Positions 33,797 through 42,445 of a stretch of 64,000 bases of DNA are shown piece by piece. The stretch covers positions 868,001 to 932,000 of the forward strand of contig CAVRAV010000001.1 in NCBI GenBank assembly GCA_963719165.1, in the 5' to 3' direction. How positions within the stretch are numbered: position 1 is the first letter of the stretch; every line of letters starts with the position of its first letter. The position numbers and the translations under genes were made by a program. The notes under the pieces are model-generated. The model ran no database searches and was not told where the DNA came from. It saw nothing but the letters and a program-made list of their open reading frames with translations. Origin of the DNA: JAOUEA01 sp963719165. Its GTDB lineage: Bacteria > Actinomycetota > UBA4738 > HRBIN12.

Positions 33797-35794
33797 CTAT
33801 GCGTCCTCGAAGGAGGACTGCGTGAGGCGCCGCGCCCGATCCTCGTCCCGCAGACGCTCCACCAATCGATCGAAAGCGACGTCGGGATGCTCGGTTCCCG
33901 CGCGGTCGCGAACGTTGTACCGGCCGGACTCGACCTCGCGATCCCCGATCACCAACGTGTAGGGAGCCTTCTGTAGCTGCGCTGCGCGGATCTTCTTGCC
34001 CACGGTCTCCTTCGCATCATCCACGAAGGGGCGCAGGCCCGCCGCTCGCGCCCGGGCGGCGAGCTCCTCGGCGTGCTCGACGTGGCGGTCGGCCACGGGC
34101 GCGAGCCGCAACTGTTCGGGAGCCAGCCACAAGGGGAACGCGCCCGCGTAGTGCTCGGTGAGGATCGCGAAGAACCGCTCCACCGATCCGAACAGGGCGC
34201 GATGGATCATGATCGGGCGGTGACGCTCGCCGTCGTCCCCGGCGTAGTGGAGGTCGAACCTCTGGGGAAGCTGGAAATCGAGCTGGATGGTCGACATCTG
34301 CCACGTGCGGCCGATGGCGTCCCGAGCCTGGACCGAGATCTTCGGGCCGTAGAACGCGCCGCCGCCGATATCCATGACCAGGTCCAGGTCCATCGCCACG
34401 GCGGTCTGCCGCAGCACCTCGGTGGCCTCCGCCCAGTCCTCGTCGCTGCCCACCGCCTTCTCCTCCGGCTTAGTGGACAGCTCCAGGTAGAAGTCGTCGA
34501 GCCCGTAGTCGCGGAGAAGGTCAAGCACGAACACGAGCAGCGAGCCGAGCTCGTCCCCGACCTGTTCCTTGGTGGTGAAGATGTGGGCGTCGTCCATGGT
34601 GAGCCCACGCACCCGCGTGAGTCCGTGCACGACACCCGAGAGCTCGTAGCGGTACACGGTGCCGAACTCGAACAGTCGCAGCGGCAGGTCCCGATAGCTC
34701 CGTGTGCGGCTGCGGTAGATGAGGATGTGGAACGGGCAGTTCATCGGCTTGAGGTAGTAGTCGGTCCCCCCGTCGAGCTGCATGGGAGGGAACATCCCGT
34801 CCGCGTACCAATCCAGGTGGCCCGACTCCTCGAAGAGGGCCGCCTTCGTGATGTGCGGCGAGTAGACGAAGTCGTACCCACCCTCCTCGTGCCGCCGTCG
34901 CGAGTAGTCCTCCATGATCCTGCGCACCAGCCCGCCCTTGGGGTGGAAGACGGCGAGGCCCGACCCGATCTCTTCGGGGAACGAGAAGAGGTCGAGCTCG
35001 GCGCCCAGGCGTCGGTGGTCGCGCCGCTCGGCTTCTTCCAGGCGGTGCAGGTGCGCGTCGAGGTCCTCCTGTGACGCCCACGCGGTGCCGTAGATCCGCG
35101 TGAGCATGGGACGAGCGTCGTCGCCACGCCAGTAGGCGCCCGCGACGTTCGTGAGCTTGAACGCGCCCCCCAACTTTCCGGTGGACGGCAGGTGGGGTCC
35201 CATGCACAGATCGATCCATTCGCCGTTGCGGTACAGGCTGACGGGCCCGCCGTCGCCACCATCCACGTCGCGCCCGTCGGGATCTGCACCCTCGAGTCCT
35301 TGGATGATCTCGACCTTGAAGGGCTGGGTGGAGAACCGCTCCAACGCCTGTTGGCGGGACACCTCCTCGCGCACGAACGGCTGGTTCGCCTTGACGATCT
35401 GACGCATGCGCCGGTCGATCTTGGCGAGCTCCGACTTGCCGATGGTCTCCGCCACATCGAAGTCGTAGTAGAAGCCATCCTCGATGGCCGGCCCCACCGC
35501 GTACGCCGCGCCGGGGTACAGATCGCAGACCGCCTGCGCGAGCACGTGCGCGGCCGAATGACGCAGCACCTGGAGGCCGTCCTCGGAAGCGGGCGTCACC
35601 GCCTCGACCTCGGCGTCGGCCGTCGGCACGAAAGACAGGTCGCGGAGGATCCCGTCGACCCGCGCCGCGACGGCCCCTTTCGGCAGCCCTGCTCCGACCG
35701 GCTCCCCTTCGGGGAGCTCGACGTTCACCGCGTCGGGCAGCTGCAGGCGTGGCACGGCGTCATGATATCGGCCGGCGCTCGGCGCCCGGCTCAT
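33797..35794 (-). CDS. thrS: Threonyl-tRNA synthetase
   Basis: A 665-residue class II synthetase with all domains: TGS (RLQLPDAVNVELPEG), the editing domain with HSAAHVLAQAVCDLYPGA and a later metal site, the catalytic core with motif 2 region (ELSGVVHGLTRVRGLTMDDAHIF) and zinc ligands (MNCPFHI; MIHRALFGSVERF), and the anticodon domain ending near VIGDREVESGRYNVRDR. The start is uncertain. ATG at 35794 overlaps the ABC permease stop (ATGA) and adds 13 residues; GTG at 35755 would begin right at the TGS domain. Neither has a strong ribosome site. HIT and hydrolase genes follow. Confidence 0.96.
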   Translation of the reverse strand: MSRAPSAGRYHDAVPRLQLPDAVNVELPEGEPVGAGLPKGAVAARVDGILRDLSFVPTADAEVEAVTPASEDGLQVLRHSAAHVLAQAVCDLYPGAAYAVGPAIEDGFYYDFDVAETIGKSELAKIDRRMRQIVKANQPFVREEVSRQQALERFSTQPFKVEIIQGLEGADPDGRDVDGGDGGPVSLYRNGEWIDLCMGPHLPSTGKLGGAFKLTNVAGAYWRGDDARPMLTRIYGTAWASQEDLDAHLHRLEEAERRDHRRLGAELDLFSFPEEIGSGLAVFHPKGGLVRRIMEDYSRRRHEEGGYDFVYSPHITKAALFEESGHLDWYADGMFPPMQLDGGTDYYLKPMNCPFHILIYRSRTRSYRDLPLRLFEFGTVYRYELSGVVHGLTRVRGLTMDDAHIFTTKEQVGDELGSLLVFVLDLLRDYGLDDFYLELSTKPEEKAVGSDEDWAEATEVLRQTAVAMDLDLVMDIGGGAFYGPKISVQARDAIGRTWQMSTIQLDFQLPQRFDLHYAGDDGERHRPIMIHRALFGSVERFFAILTEHYAGAFPLWLAPEQLRLAPVADRHVEHAEELAARARAAGLRPFVDDAKETVGKKIRAAQLQKAPYTLVIGDREVESGRYNVRDRAGTEHPDVAFDRLVERLRDEDRARRLTQSSFEDA

Positions 35795-38340
35795 TCGTAG
35801 GCGATGGACTCCAGGATGTTCAGTTTCGACGCGCGGCGGGCCGGCCAGATCGCGGCGATCACCCCGGCGAGACCCGCGAACACGACGTAGAAGATCAGCT
35901 GCCCGACGGGGATCGAGAGCTCGGTGACGCCCTGTGGCGCGAGCGCGCGCTGCAGGGCGAACCCGAAGAAGATGCCGACGGCGATGCCCAGCACGGCGCC
36001 CATCACCGCGATGATCACCGACTCCCATCGGATCATGCGCTTCACGGGCGTGCGGCCCATGCCCACGGCGCGGAGCAGGCCGAGCTCCCGCTTGCGTTCG
36101 AAGATCGACAGGCCGAGCGTGTTCACGATCCCGAACAAGGCGATGAGGATCGCCATCGCCAGCAGGGCGGTGATGAGCCCGAGCAGCTGGTTGATGAAGC
36201 CCTCCTGGGTCTTGCGGAACGCGGTCTGGTCCTGCACCTCGACGTTGCCGAAGTTCTTCGTGGCGGTCTCCATGTCGGCCTGCACCTGGGTGGGGTCGGC
36301 CCCCGGGGCGACCGTCACCATCACGAAGGTGTCGAGCGGCGGCTGGAAGAATCGGTCGAAGGTATCCAGCGAGACGACGAAGTTTCCGCCCACGACGCTG
36401 TTCTCGCCGAAGGTCCCCCCGATCGTGAGGGGCACGCTGCCCTCCGCCGGGAAGCGCGACGGGATCTCGTCGCCGATCTTCCAGCCGTGGTCGTCCATCG
36501 TCTTGTCGTACACCAGCACGTCTCCCTGTCCGAGCGTGGCCACCGCGCCCGGCGAGGGCTGCAGGTTCGCGACGTCCTCGACCGTCGCGGGATCCACGCC
36601 CGTCACGGCCTCCGTGGAGTCGTTCACCCGGAACCCGTCCTGGCGGAACTGGGAGACGGCGTCCACGCCCTGCACCGACTCGATCTTCGTGGCGACGTCC
36701 GGGCTGAACGCGGTGAACGAGGAGGCCGTCACGATGAGATCGGCCCGCAGGTTCGCCGAGAGGGCGGCGTCGAACGAGGATTTCAGGGAGGCCGACAGGA
36801 TCGACACCATGGCAACGAGTCCCAGGCCGATCATCAACGCCGAGGCCGTGGAGGCGGTGCGTCGAGGGTTCCGCATCGCGTTCTGCCGCCCAAGCTTGCC
36901 CTGCATCCCGAGGCGACGGATGGGCGCGCCGATCACGGACGCCATCGGTCGCGCCACGAGCGGGAAGAGGATCGCCACGCCGATGAAGGTGACGGCCGCT
37001 CCCAGACCGATAAGCGCAGCGGCGTTCGACGGGACGGCGAACAGGCCGTAGAGCAGGGCGGTGACCCCGAGGGCGGTCACGACGAGGCCCGCCACGAGCC
37101 GCCTGCCCATCTTGCTCTCGCCCGTGTCCTCCGACGCACGCAGCGCCTCGATGGGCGCGATCCTCGAGGCTCGTCGCGCGGGCACCACGGAGGAGACGAT
37201 CGTGACGAGGGTCCCCACGATCAGCGCCACCCAGATCGTGCGCGGCTGCAGCTGGAGGCCCGTGCTTGGGAGGTCGATGCCGAACGCCTTCAGGAGTGCC
37301 TTGAGGCCGATTGCGATGGCGATGCCGGCGAGGAGCCCAAGCGCCGACGCGAAGAGACCGACGACGAGCGCCTCGACGATCACCGACGACAGCACCTGCC
37401 GTCGGCTGGCGCCGACCGCCCGAAGGAGCGCCATCTCCTTGGACCGCTGGGCGACGATGATCGAGAACGTGTTGAAGATGATGAAGGCGCCCACGAACAG
37501 GGCGATGAACGCGAAGACCAGCAAGGCGATGCGGAAGAACCCGAGACCCTCCTTGATCGCCTTCGACTGCTCATCGGCGACGGACGTGCTCGTCACGGCC
37601 TGCACGCCCTTGGGAAGCACGCTCTCGATGCTCGTGCGCAGTGCGGCGGGCTCCACACCGTCCGCGGCTTTGACGGAGATCGAGTCGAAGACGCCCTGCT
37701 TGTCGAGCACCTCCTGTGCCGTGGGCGTTTCGAACAGGGCGAGGGTAGCGCCTCCCAGGTTGTCCGCGCTTCCGAACCCCGCGGTGCCGGAGATGGTGAA
37801 TCCCCGTTGGCCACCGACGAGGTTGATCGGGATCTTCTCGCCGACCGTCAGGTCGTACCGGGCGGCCGTTCCCGCGTCGACCACCACCTGGTCGGGGCCA
37901 ACGGGCGGCCCCCCCGCGCGGAACGTGACCGCGGGGTTGTTCCCGCTCCAGTTCGCGCCGATGGTGGGTGGTCCCACGCTGCCGATCGCCTTGCCGGTCG
38001 CCGGGTCCACCATCTGCGCGAAGCCGGACACGTCTCCGGTCGCCGATGCCACGCCCGGGACCGCGGCGACGGTCTTCAGGAGCGAGTCGGGAACCGGCTT
38101 GCGCTCGTCCGTCTGCCCACTGCCCGGGCCGGTCGCGTCCGGCGTGAACGCGGAAACGGAACGCACCACCACGTCGCTGCCTTTGGCGACCTGACCGAAG
38201 AGTTGATCGAAGGCGGCGTTCATCGTGTCGGTCAGGACGAACGTGCCGGCCACGAAGCCGATGCCGAGCACGATCGACAGGGCCGTCAGCGCCAGCCGGA
38301 GCTTGCGCGCGAACAGGCTCTTGAAGGTCGCCCTCCACAT
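35791..38340 (-). CDS. ABC transporter permease, FtsX/MacB type with duplicated domains
   Basis: An 849-residue permease with two FtsX-like halves. A first helix (LRLALTALSIVLGIGFVAGTF) leads into a long extracytoplasmic MacB-type domain. Three helices with the conserved ERKREL-like motif (IVAQRSKEMALLRAVGAS) follow, then a second copy (LGLSIFERKRELGLLRAVGMG) and final helices. This architecture is typical of actinobacterial exporters or lipoprotein-release-type machines that work with a LolD-like ATPase. The substrate is unknown. The ATPase gene lies 4 bases upstream; thrS overlaps the stop. Confidence 0.9.
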   Translation of the reverse strand: MWRATFKSLFARKLRLALTALSIVLGIGFVAGTFVLTDTMNAAFDQLFGQVAKGSDVVVRSVSAFTPDATGPGSGQTDERKPVPDSLLKTVAAVPGVASATGDVSGFAQMVDPATGKAIGSVGPPTIGANWSGNNPAVTFRAGGPPVGPDQVVVDAGTAARYDLTVGEKIPINLVGGQRGFTISGTAGFGSADNLGGATLALFETPTAQEVLDKQGVFDSISVKAADGVEPAALRTSIESVLPKGVQAVTSTSVADEQSKAIKEGLGFFRIALLVFAFIALFVGAFIIFNTFSIIVAQRSKEMALLRAVGASRRQVLSSVIVEALVVGLFASALGLLAGIAIAIGLKALLKAFGIDLPSTGLQLQPRTIWVALIVGTLVTIVSSVVPARRASRIAPIEALRASEDTGESKMGRRLVAGLVVTALGVTALLYGLFAVPSNAAALIGLGAAVTFIGVAILFPLVARPMASVIGAPIRRLGMQGKLGRQNAMRNPRRTASTASALMIGLGLVAMVSILSASLKSSFDAALSANLRADLIVTASSFTAFSPDVATKIESVQGVDAVSQFRQDGFRVNDSTEAVTGVDPATVEDVANLQPSPGAVATLGQGDVLVYDKTMDDHGWKIGDEIPSRFPAEGSVPLTIGGTFGENSVVGGNFVVSLDTFDRFFQPPLDTFVMVTVAPGADPTQVQADMETATKNFGNVEVQDQTAFRKTQEGFINQLLGLITALLAMAILIALFGIVNTLGLSIFERKRELGLLRAVGMGRTPVKRMIRWESVIIAVMGAVLGIAVGIFFGFALQRALAPQGVTELSIPVGQLIFYVVFAGLAGVIAAIWPARRASKLNILESIAYE

Positions 38341-38344
38341 GGGC

Positions 38345-39115
38345 TCAGGCCTCGAGGGACTTCAGGCGGTCGAGGATCCGGTCGGCCGTCGGGTCGCGCA
38401 TCTCGTCGACGATCCGGCCGTCCGCCAGGAAGACGATCCGGTCGGCGTAGCTGGCGGCGTTCGCATCGTGGGTGACCATCACGATGGTCTGTCCGTGGCT
38501 CTTCACGGCGTCCCGGAGGAACTGCAGGAGCTCCGCGCCGGAGCGCGAGTCGAGGTTCCCCGTGGGCTCGTCGGCGAACACGATCGAGGGTTGAGACACG
38601 AGCGCCCGGGCGCCGGCAACGCGCTGCTGTTGTCCGCCCGAGAGTTGCGAGGGTCGGTGCTTGAGCCGATCGCGCAGCCGGACGGTGTCCACCACCTCGT
38701 CGAACCATCCCCGATCCACGTCACGTCCGGCGAGGTCGAGCGGCAGCGTGATGTTCTCGGCCGCGCTCAACGTGGGCACGAGGTTGAACGCCTGGAACAC
38801 GAAGCCGATCCGATCGCGCCTGAGCTTGGTCAGCTGCTTCTCCGAGAGCGCGGTGATGTCCGTCTCGCCCAGGAACACGCGCCCCGACGTCGGCGTGTCC
38901 AGGCCCGCCATGCAATGCAGCAGCGTGGACTTCCCGGAACCGGAGGGACCCATGATCGCGCTGAACTCCGCCTCCCGGAAACCGACGGACACGCCCGCGA
39001 GCGCCTGGACCTGCGCGTCGTCGGCGCCGTAGGTCTTCGTGAGCTCCTCGACGCGAGCCGCGACCGCGGGCTCCGACGCGGTGGTCTCCTCCACCGGTAT
39101 CCCCTGGGCCTCCAT
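38345..39115 (-). CDS. ABC transporter ATP-binding protein, LolD/MacB type
   Basis: A 256-residue ATPase. Walker A is GPSGSGKSTLLH, the Q-loop is FVFQAFNLVP, the signature is LSGGQQQRVAGARAL, Walker B is SIVFADEPTGNLDS and the H-loop is MVTHD. The TGNLDS form is characteristic of the MacB/LolD/FtsE group that pairs with FtsX-like permeases. The ATG at 39115 is chosen over an in-frame TTG two codons earlier. A TAGGGT -10 candidate lies at 39158-39163. It heads the exporter-thrS run. Confidence 0.93.
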   Translation of the reverse strand: MEAQGIPVEETTASEPAVAARVEELTKTYGADDAQVQALAGVSVGFREAEFSAIMGPSGSGKSTLLHCMAGLDTPTSGRVFLGETDITALSEKQLTKLRRDRIGFVFQAFNLVPTLSAAENITLPLDLAGRDVDRGWFDEVVDTVRLRDRLKHRPSQLSGGQQQRVAGARALVSQPSIVFADEPTGNLDSRSGAELLQFLRDAVKSHGQTIVMVTHDANAASYADRIVFLADGRIVDEMRDPTADRILDRLKSLEA

Positions 39116-39289
39116 CGGCAACCCCTTATCTCGAAACGGACGACGTCGGACCCTTCAACCCTACGAGGCGTCCCAGGTGGCGCCCATTGCTATCTCGTAA
39201 CGATCGGTGTCGAGGCGAACGGGTCCCAAGCGAACGAAGATCATCGCTTCGACCACCTCCCACGCGGGATTCGGTCGCGATGTTTTCGT

Positions 39290-39889
39290 CTATGACGGGT
39301 GGACGGGGTAGCGCAGATGCGTGACACGCACACCGGCGACGACCTTCGGGTCCCCGAGGACGACCGGTGTGTTCGCGAGGTGGTCGAACAGGCGCACTCC
39401 TGCACCCAACAGCACGGCTGCCAGGTCGATATGGATCTCGTCGAGCAGTCCGGCGTCCAGGCACTGCTGGATCGTTTGGGCGCCGTGGACTCCCACGGAC
39501 TTCGCGCCGGCGGCCGATCTCGCTCGTGCAACGGCGCTCTCGATGCCGTCGGTGACGAACTGCACCGTCGAGCCGGGGCGTGGCCAGCCGTCGGGCACGT
39601 GGTGGGTCACGACGAACGCGGGCACGTCCCACGGGTGCCGTCCGCCCCAGCCGTCGGCGACCTCGAACGTGCGCCGACCGGTGAGCATGGCGCCGACCTC
39701 AGCCTGCAAGCCCCTCAGATGGTCCGCGCTCGGCGCCGACACGTGGAACGTCAAGTCTGGTGTCGGGATCGGCATAGGGACTTCGACTTCGCCCGAGAAG
39801 TACCAGTCGAACACTTCGGCGACCCCGTCGTCGGCGTCGGCGACGTAGCCGTCGAGAGACATCGACATGAGCGCGACCACCTTGGCCAT
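39290..39889 (-). CDS. Dihydrofolate reductase / RibD C-terminal domain family protein
   Basis: A 199-residue reductase-like protein. The N-terminal VVALMSMSLDGYVAD is the family start, MLTGRRTFEVADGWGG carries the NADPH phosphate-binding region, and GVHGAQTIQQCLDAGLLDEIHIDL and LLGAGVRLFDHL are the C-terminal family blocks. These small actinobacterial DHFR-like proteins are mostly uncharacterised; reduction of a pterin- or flavin-like substrate is only an inference. It marks the left end of the accessory region and is followed upstream by a second, broken family member. Confidence 0.88.
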   Translation of the reverse strand: MAKVVALMSMSLDGYVADADDGVAEVFDWYFSGEVEVPMPIPTPDLTFHVSAPSADHLRGLQAEVGAMLTGRRTFEVADGWGGRHPWDVPAFVVTHHVPDGWPRPGSTVQFVTDGIESAVARARSAAGAKSVGVHGAQTIQQCLDAGLLDEIHIDLAAVLLGAGVRLFDHLANTPVVLGDPKVVAGVRVTHLRYPVHPS

Positions 39890-39942
39890 GGTGCAGCTCC
39901 CTTCGCGAAGAGTGACCCACTGAGTATGTGGCTCCGGCGCGG

Positions 39943-40510
39943 TTAGCGGTGCCGTCGGTACCGCAGCTCGACGACCCCGCTGCTGGAGACGGCGCTGGAG
40001 ACCAGGTCGAGCCGGTAGGACTCGGGGACGCCGTCGAACAGCCGGGTGCCCCCGCCCGCGACGTAGGGGTACATGCTCACCTGGAGCTCGTCGATCAGGT
40101 CGAGCTGCATGAGCGAGCGCCAGAGGCTGACGCCGCCCCAGACCACGATGTGGCCGTCGCCGCCTCGCCTGAGGGTCGTCGATCTCTTCCGTCGTATCGC
40201 CGGCGGCGATGGTGGTGTTGGCCCACTCGGCCGTCTTCAGGGTCCGGGAGAAGACGACCTTGCGTCCGGCGTTCAGGATGTCGGCGAAGGGATGGTCGGT
40301 CGCCGTCGTCGTCATAGACCGGCCGATGGCCTCGTAGGCGGTGCGGCCCATGATGTGCGCGTACGCGGTGCGGAGGAAGTCGAGCTGCGCCGGGTCGTCG
40401 GGCTCACGGTTCTCGGGCAGATCGAAGCAGAACTTCCAAAACTCGGTGTCCGGATCGGCGAGAAGGCCGTCGAGCGAGTAGTTGAACACCGTCGCTATCA
40501 GCTTCCGCAT
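39943..40510 (-). pseudogene. Second DHFR/RibD-like gene, disrupted by a one-base frameshift
   Basis: The N-terminal part (MRKLIATVFNYSLDGLLAD, then IMGRTAYEAIGRSM and GRKVVFSRTL) reads in one frame down to TTEEID. From there a one-base shift near 40175 (GACGACC where GACACC would keep frame) is needed to reach the C-terminal part, which continues TLRRGGDGHIVVWGGVSLW and LIDELQVSMYPYVAGGGTRLF. With that shift the product would be about 188 residues, a normal family length. The break may be a real mutation or a sequencing error. It lies just left of a truncated tRNA-Val copy. Confidence 0.8.
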
Positions 40511-40597
40511 GATCAGAGCTCCATAGTCTCGGGCCAGCAGGGACCGAACGTACTTCGGAAAACGTGCCAGCCTCGGGCCAGCAGCGCGTTCCCGCAA

Positions 40598-40656
40598 GTC
40601 GTCCGGTGGGCGCGGCAGGTTTGAACCAGCGACTCTCGCGTGTGAGGCGCGCTCCC
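40598..40656 (-). repeat. Truncated tRNA-Val(CAC) copy A, candidate attachment site
   Basis: This stretch repeats the 3' half of the intact tRNA-Val at 43171-43242, in the same orientation, with a few single-base gaps (TTTGAACC-AGCGAC-TCTC). The acceptor 3' strand, T-arm, variable region and anticodon loop (GTGTGAG on the plus strand) are recognisable; the 5' half is replaced by unrelated sequence. Beyond the anticodon-loop boundary at 40646, a TAGACT element lies 34 bases away, exactly as in copy B. It is the most diverged copy, so probably the oldest. It cannot encode a working tRNA. Confidence 0.8.
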
Positions 40657-40805
40657 AACGTGCTGTCAATGTCTGCCGGAGTCTACCGACGTTCGCCCCG
40701 AGCCTCGGGCCGCTCGAGCCGCTGGTCCGATCGCAACCGGATCGCGTCCGCCGAACATCGTGCACGAGGGGACTGGTAGGAAGCCGTCGCTGCTACGGTC
40801 CTGCC

Positions 40806-41816
40806 ATGGAGGCGTTGGAAGCGGCGCTGGACGCGGAGGCCGAACGCACGGGCTTCTCCGGTGTCGTGCGGGTGGACCGACGTGGCGCAGTAGAACTCGC
40901 GAAGGCATACGGGCTCGCCGATCGCGCCCATGGCATCCCGAACACGGTCGACACGCGGTTCATGCTGGCGAGCGTCGCGAAAGGCTTCACCGCGTTGGCT
41001 GTGATGAGCCTCGTCGCCGACGGCACGCTCCTGCTCTCGACGACCGCACGCTCGGTGCTCGGCGGCGACCTGCCGCTGATCGCCGACAACGTGACCGTCG
41101 AGGACCTGCTCGCGCACCGTTCCGGTATCGGCGACTACCTCGACGAGGACGAGCGACCCGATGACATCAACTCGTACACGCTGTCCGTGCCCGTGCATCG
41201 GCTCGACACGACCGAGCGGTTCCTCGAGGTGCTCGACGGCTTCCCGACCGTCTCACGCGCAGACGAGCGGTTCTCCTACAACAACGCTGGGTACGTCGTG
41301 CTCGCTCTGATCGCCGAGCGAGCCAGCGGGGTCGCCTACCACGAGCTCGTGCGGCGGCGCGTGACCGAACCGGCTGGGCTCGCCGACACCGGGTTCTGGC
41401 GCACGGACGAGCTCCCGGGCGACCACGCGATCGCGTACCTGCAAGCCGCCGGACTGCGGTCGAACGCACTCCACCTGCCCGTGCTCGGCACGGGCGACGG
41501 CGGCATCTCCTCGACCGCCGCCGATCTCGCCACGTTCTGGCTCGCGCTCTTCGCCGGTCGCGTCGTGCCGGCCGAGCTCGTCGCCGAGATGACCCGCCCG
41601 CGCAGCGACTGGCCGGAGGAGAACCGTCGCTACGGGTTGGGGTTCCACGTGCACCGCACGAGCGAAGCCGTGTGGCTTGAGGGCTACGATGCCGGCGTCT
41701 CGGTCTGCACTACCCACGACCCGGCGTCGGGCACCATCCACTCCGTGATCGCGAACTGGTCCGACGGCGCCTGGCCGATGCTCTCGGTGCTCGACGAGCA
41801 TCTGGGCACCGCGTAG
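40806..41816 (+). CDS. Serine hydrolase of the class C beta-lactamase / penicillin-binding family
   Basis: A 336-residue protein. The nucleophile motif is S56-V-A-K59 (LASVAKGFTAL) and the second motif is Y158-N-N160 (SYNNAGY); a third motif near GYDAGVS replaces the usual KTG-like strand. HRSGIGDYL and GGISSTAADLATF are typical family blocks. There is no signal peptide, so it is probably a cytoplasmic esterase or peptidase and not a resistance enzyme. It is the only gene between truncated tRNA-Val copies A and B and faces opposite to its neighbours. Confidence 0.88.
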   Translation: MEALEAALDAEAERTGFSGVVRVDRRGAVELAKAYGLADRAHGIPNTVDTRFMLASVAKGFTALAVMSLVADGTLLLSTTARSVLGGDLPLIADNVTVEDLLAHRSGIGDYLDEDERPDDINSYTLSVPVHRLDTTERFLEVLDGFPTVSRADERFSYNNAGYVVLALIAERASGVAYHELVRRRVTEPAGLADTGFWRTDELPGDHAIAYLQAAGLRSNALHLPVLGTGDGGISSTAADLATFWLALFAGRVVPAELVAEMTRPRSDWPEENRRYGLGFHVHRTSEAVWLEGYDAGVSVCTTHDPASGTIHSVIANWSDGAWPMLSVLDEHLGTA

Positions 41817-42445
41817 AAGCACGCCCGGACCCTCAGCTGCCAGCGGCAACAGTTTAGGCGGCCAGTTCGCGGGTCGGTCATGTGCGCCGTGTGCCGGCCG
41901 TTCGGGCGCCGGATGATCCCGCCGCTGCCGTGTGGGTTCGTTTGCGCGATGCAGTCAACGTCGCAGCCCCCCGTCGTGCTCGAGCGCCGCGTCGCCGATC
42001 AGGCTGCGCTGTCCTACGGGGCCCGAATCGCGACCGATCGCAACCGGCGCTCGGGCTCGGGCGGCCGGCCCGCGCATTTTGCGCAGGTCCTCCGGTGGGC
42101 GCGGCAGGTTTGAACCTGCGACCTCTCGCGTGTGAGAAGCCCTTCAACGTTCCCGATAGCGTTCGATGGAGTCTACCGGGGTGCGCTGTGACCTGCGGGA
42201 ACGCTCCACGGTCGCAACCGGTTGCAACCGTCGACGCGGATCGGCGAACCATCGCGCCGAGGGACGGCAACGTTCCTCCGTAGTCGAAGATCGTTGGAGC
42301 GCCTTCGCCCGAGCGAGGCGCTCCGCCGTGATCTACACCGTCAAGAGCTGACGGAGGTTGAACGAGGCGTCCTCCCTCATCGCCTGCATGAGCCGAGCGC
42401 TGTCGTCGTCGACGTTTGCGCAGTTCAGACAGACGATGCTTCCGG
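41817..42445. other. Intergenic stretch with mobile-element remnants
   Basis: About 630 bases without a convincing gene. It contains truncated tRNA-Val copy B (42084-42136), a TAGACT element at 42170-42175 and TCGCAACCG-like motifs at 42036-42046, 42211-42220 and 42221-42230. Short open frames occur on both strands but lack ribosome sites or family features. One minus-strand frame ending at 42333 has a protein-like tail (IVCLNCANVDDDSARLMQAM) and may be a gene remnant. Confidence 0.6.
42084..42136 (-). repeat. Truncated tRNA-Val(CAC) copy B, candidate attachment site
   Basis: 53 bases match 43159-43212 with one substitution and one missing T, covering about 12 bases past the tRNA 3' end, the acceptor strand, the T-arm and up to the anticodon loop (GTGTGAG). 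Similarity stops sharply there; the 5' half of the tRNA is absent. Boundaries inside the anticodon loop are a known crossover position for tyrosine integrases that use tRNA genes. Orientation is the same as the intact gene. Confidence 0.88.

Noticed and set aside
41880..42113. Plus-strand 77-codon frame starting MCAVCRPFGRRM
   Set aside because: It has a CxxC-like start but runs into tRNA-Val copy B, has no ribosome site and ends inside the repeat.
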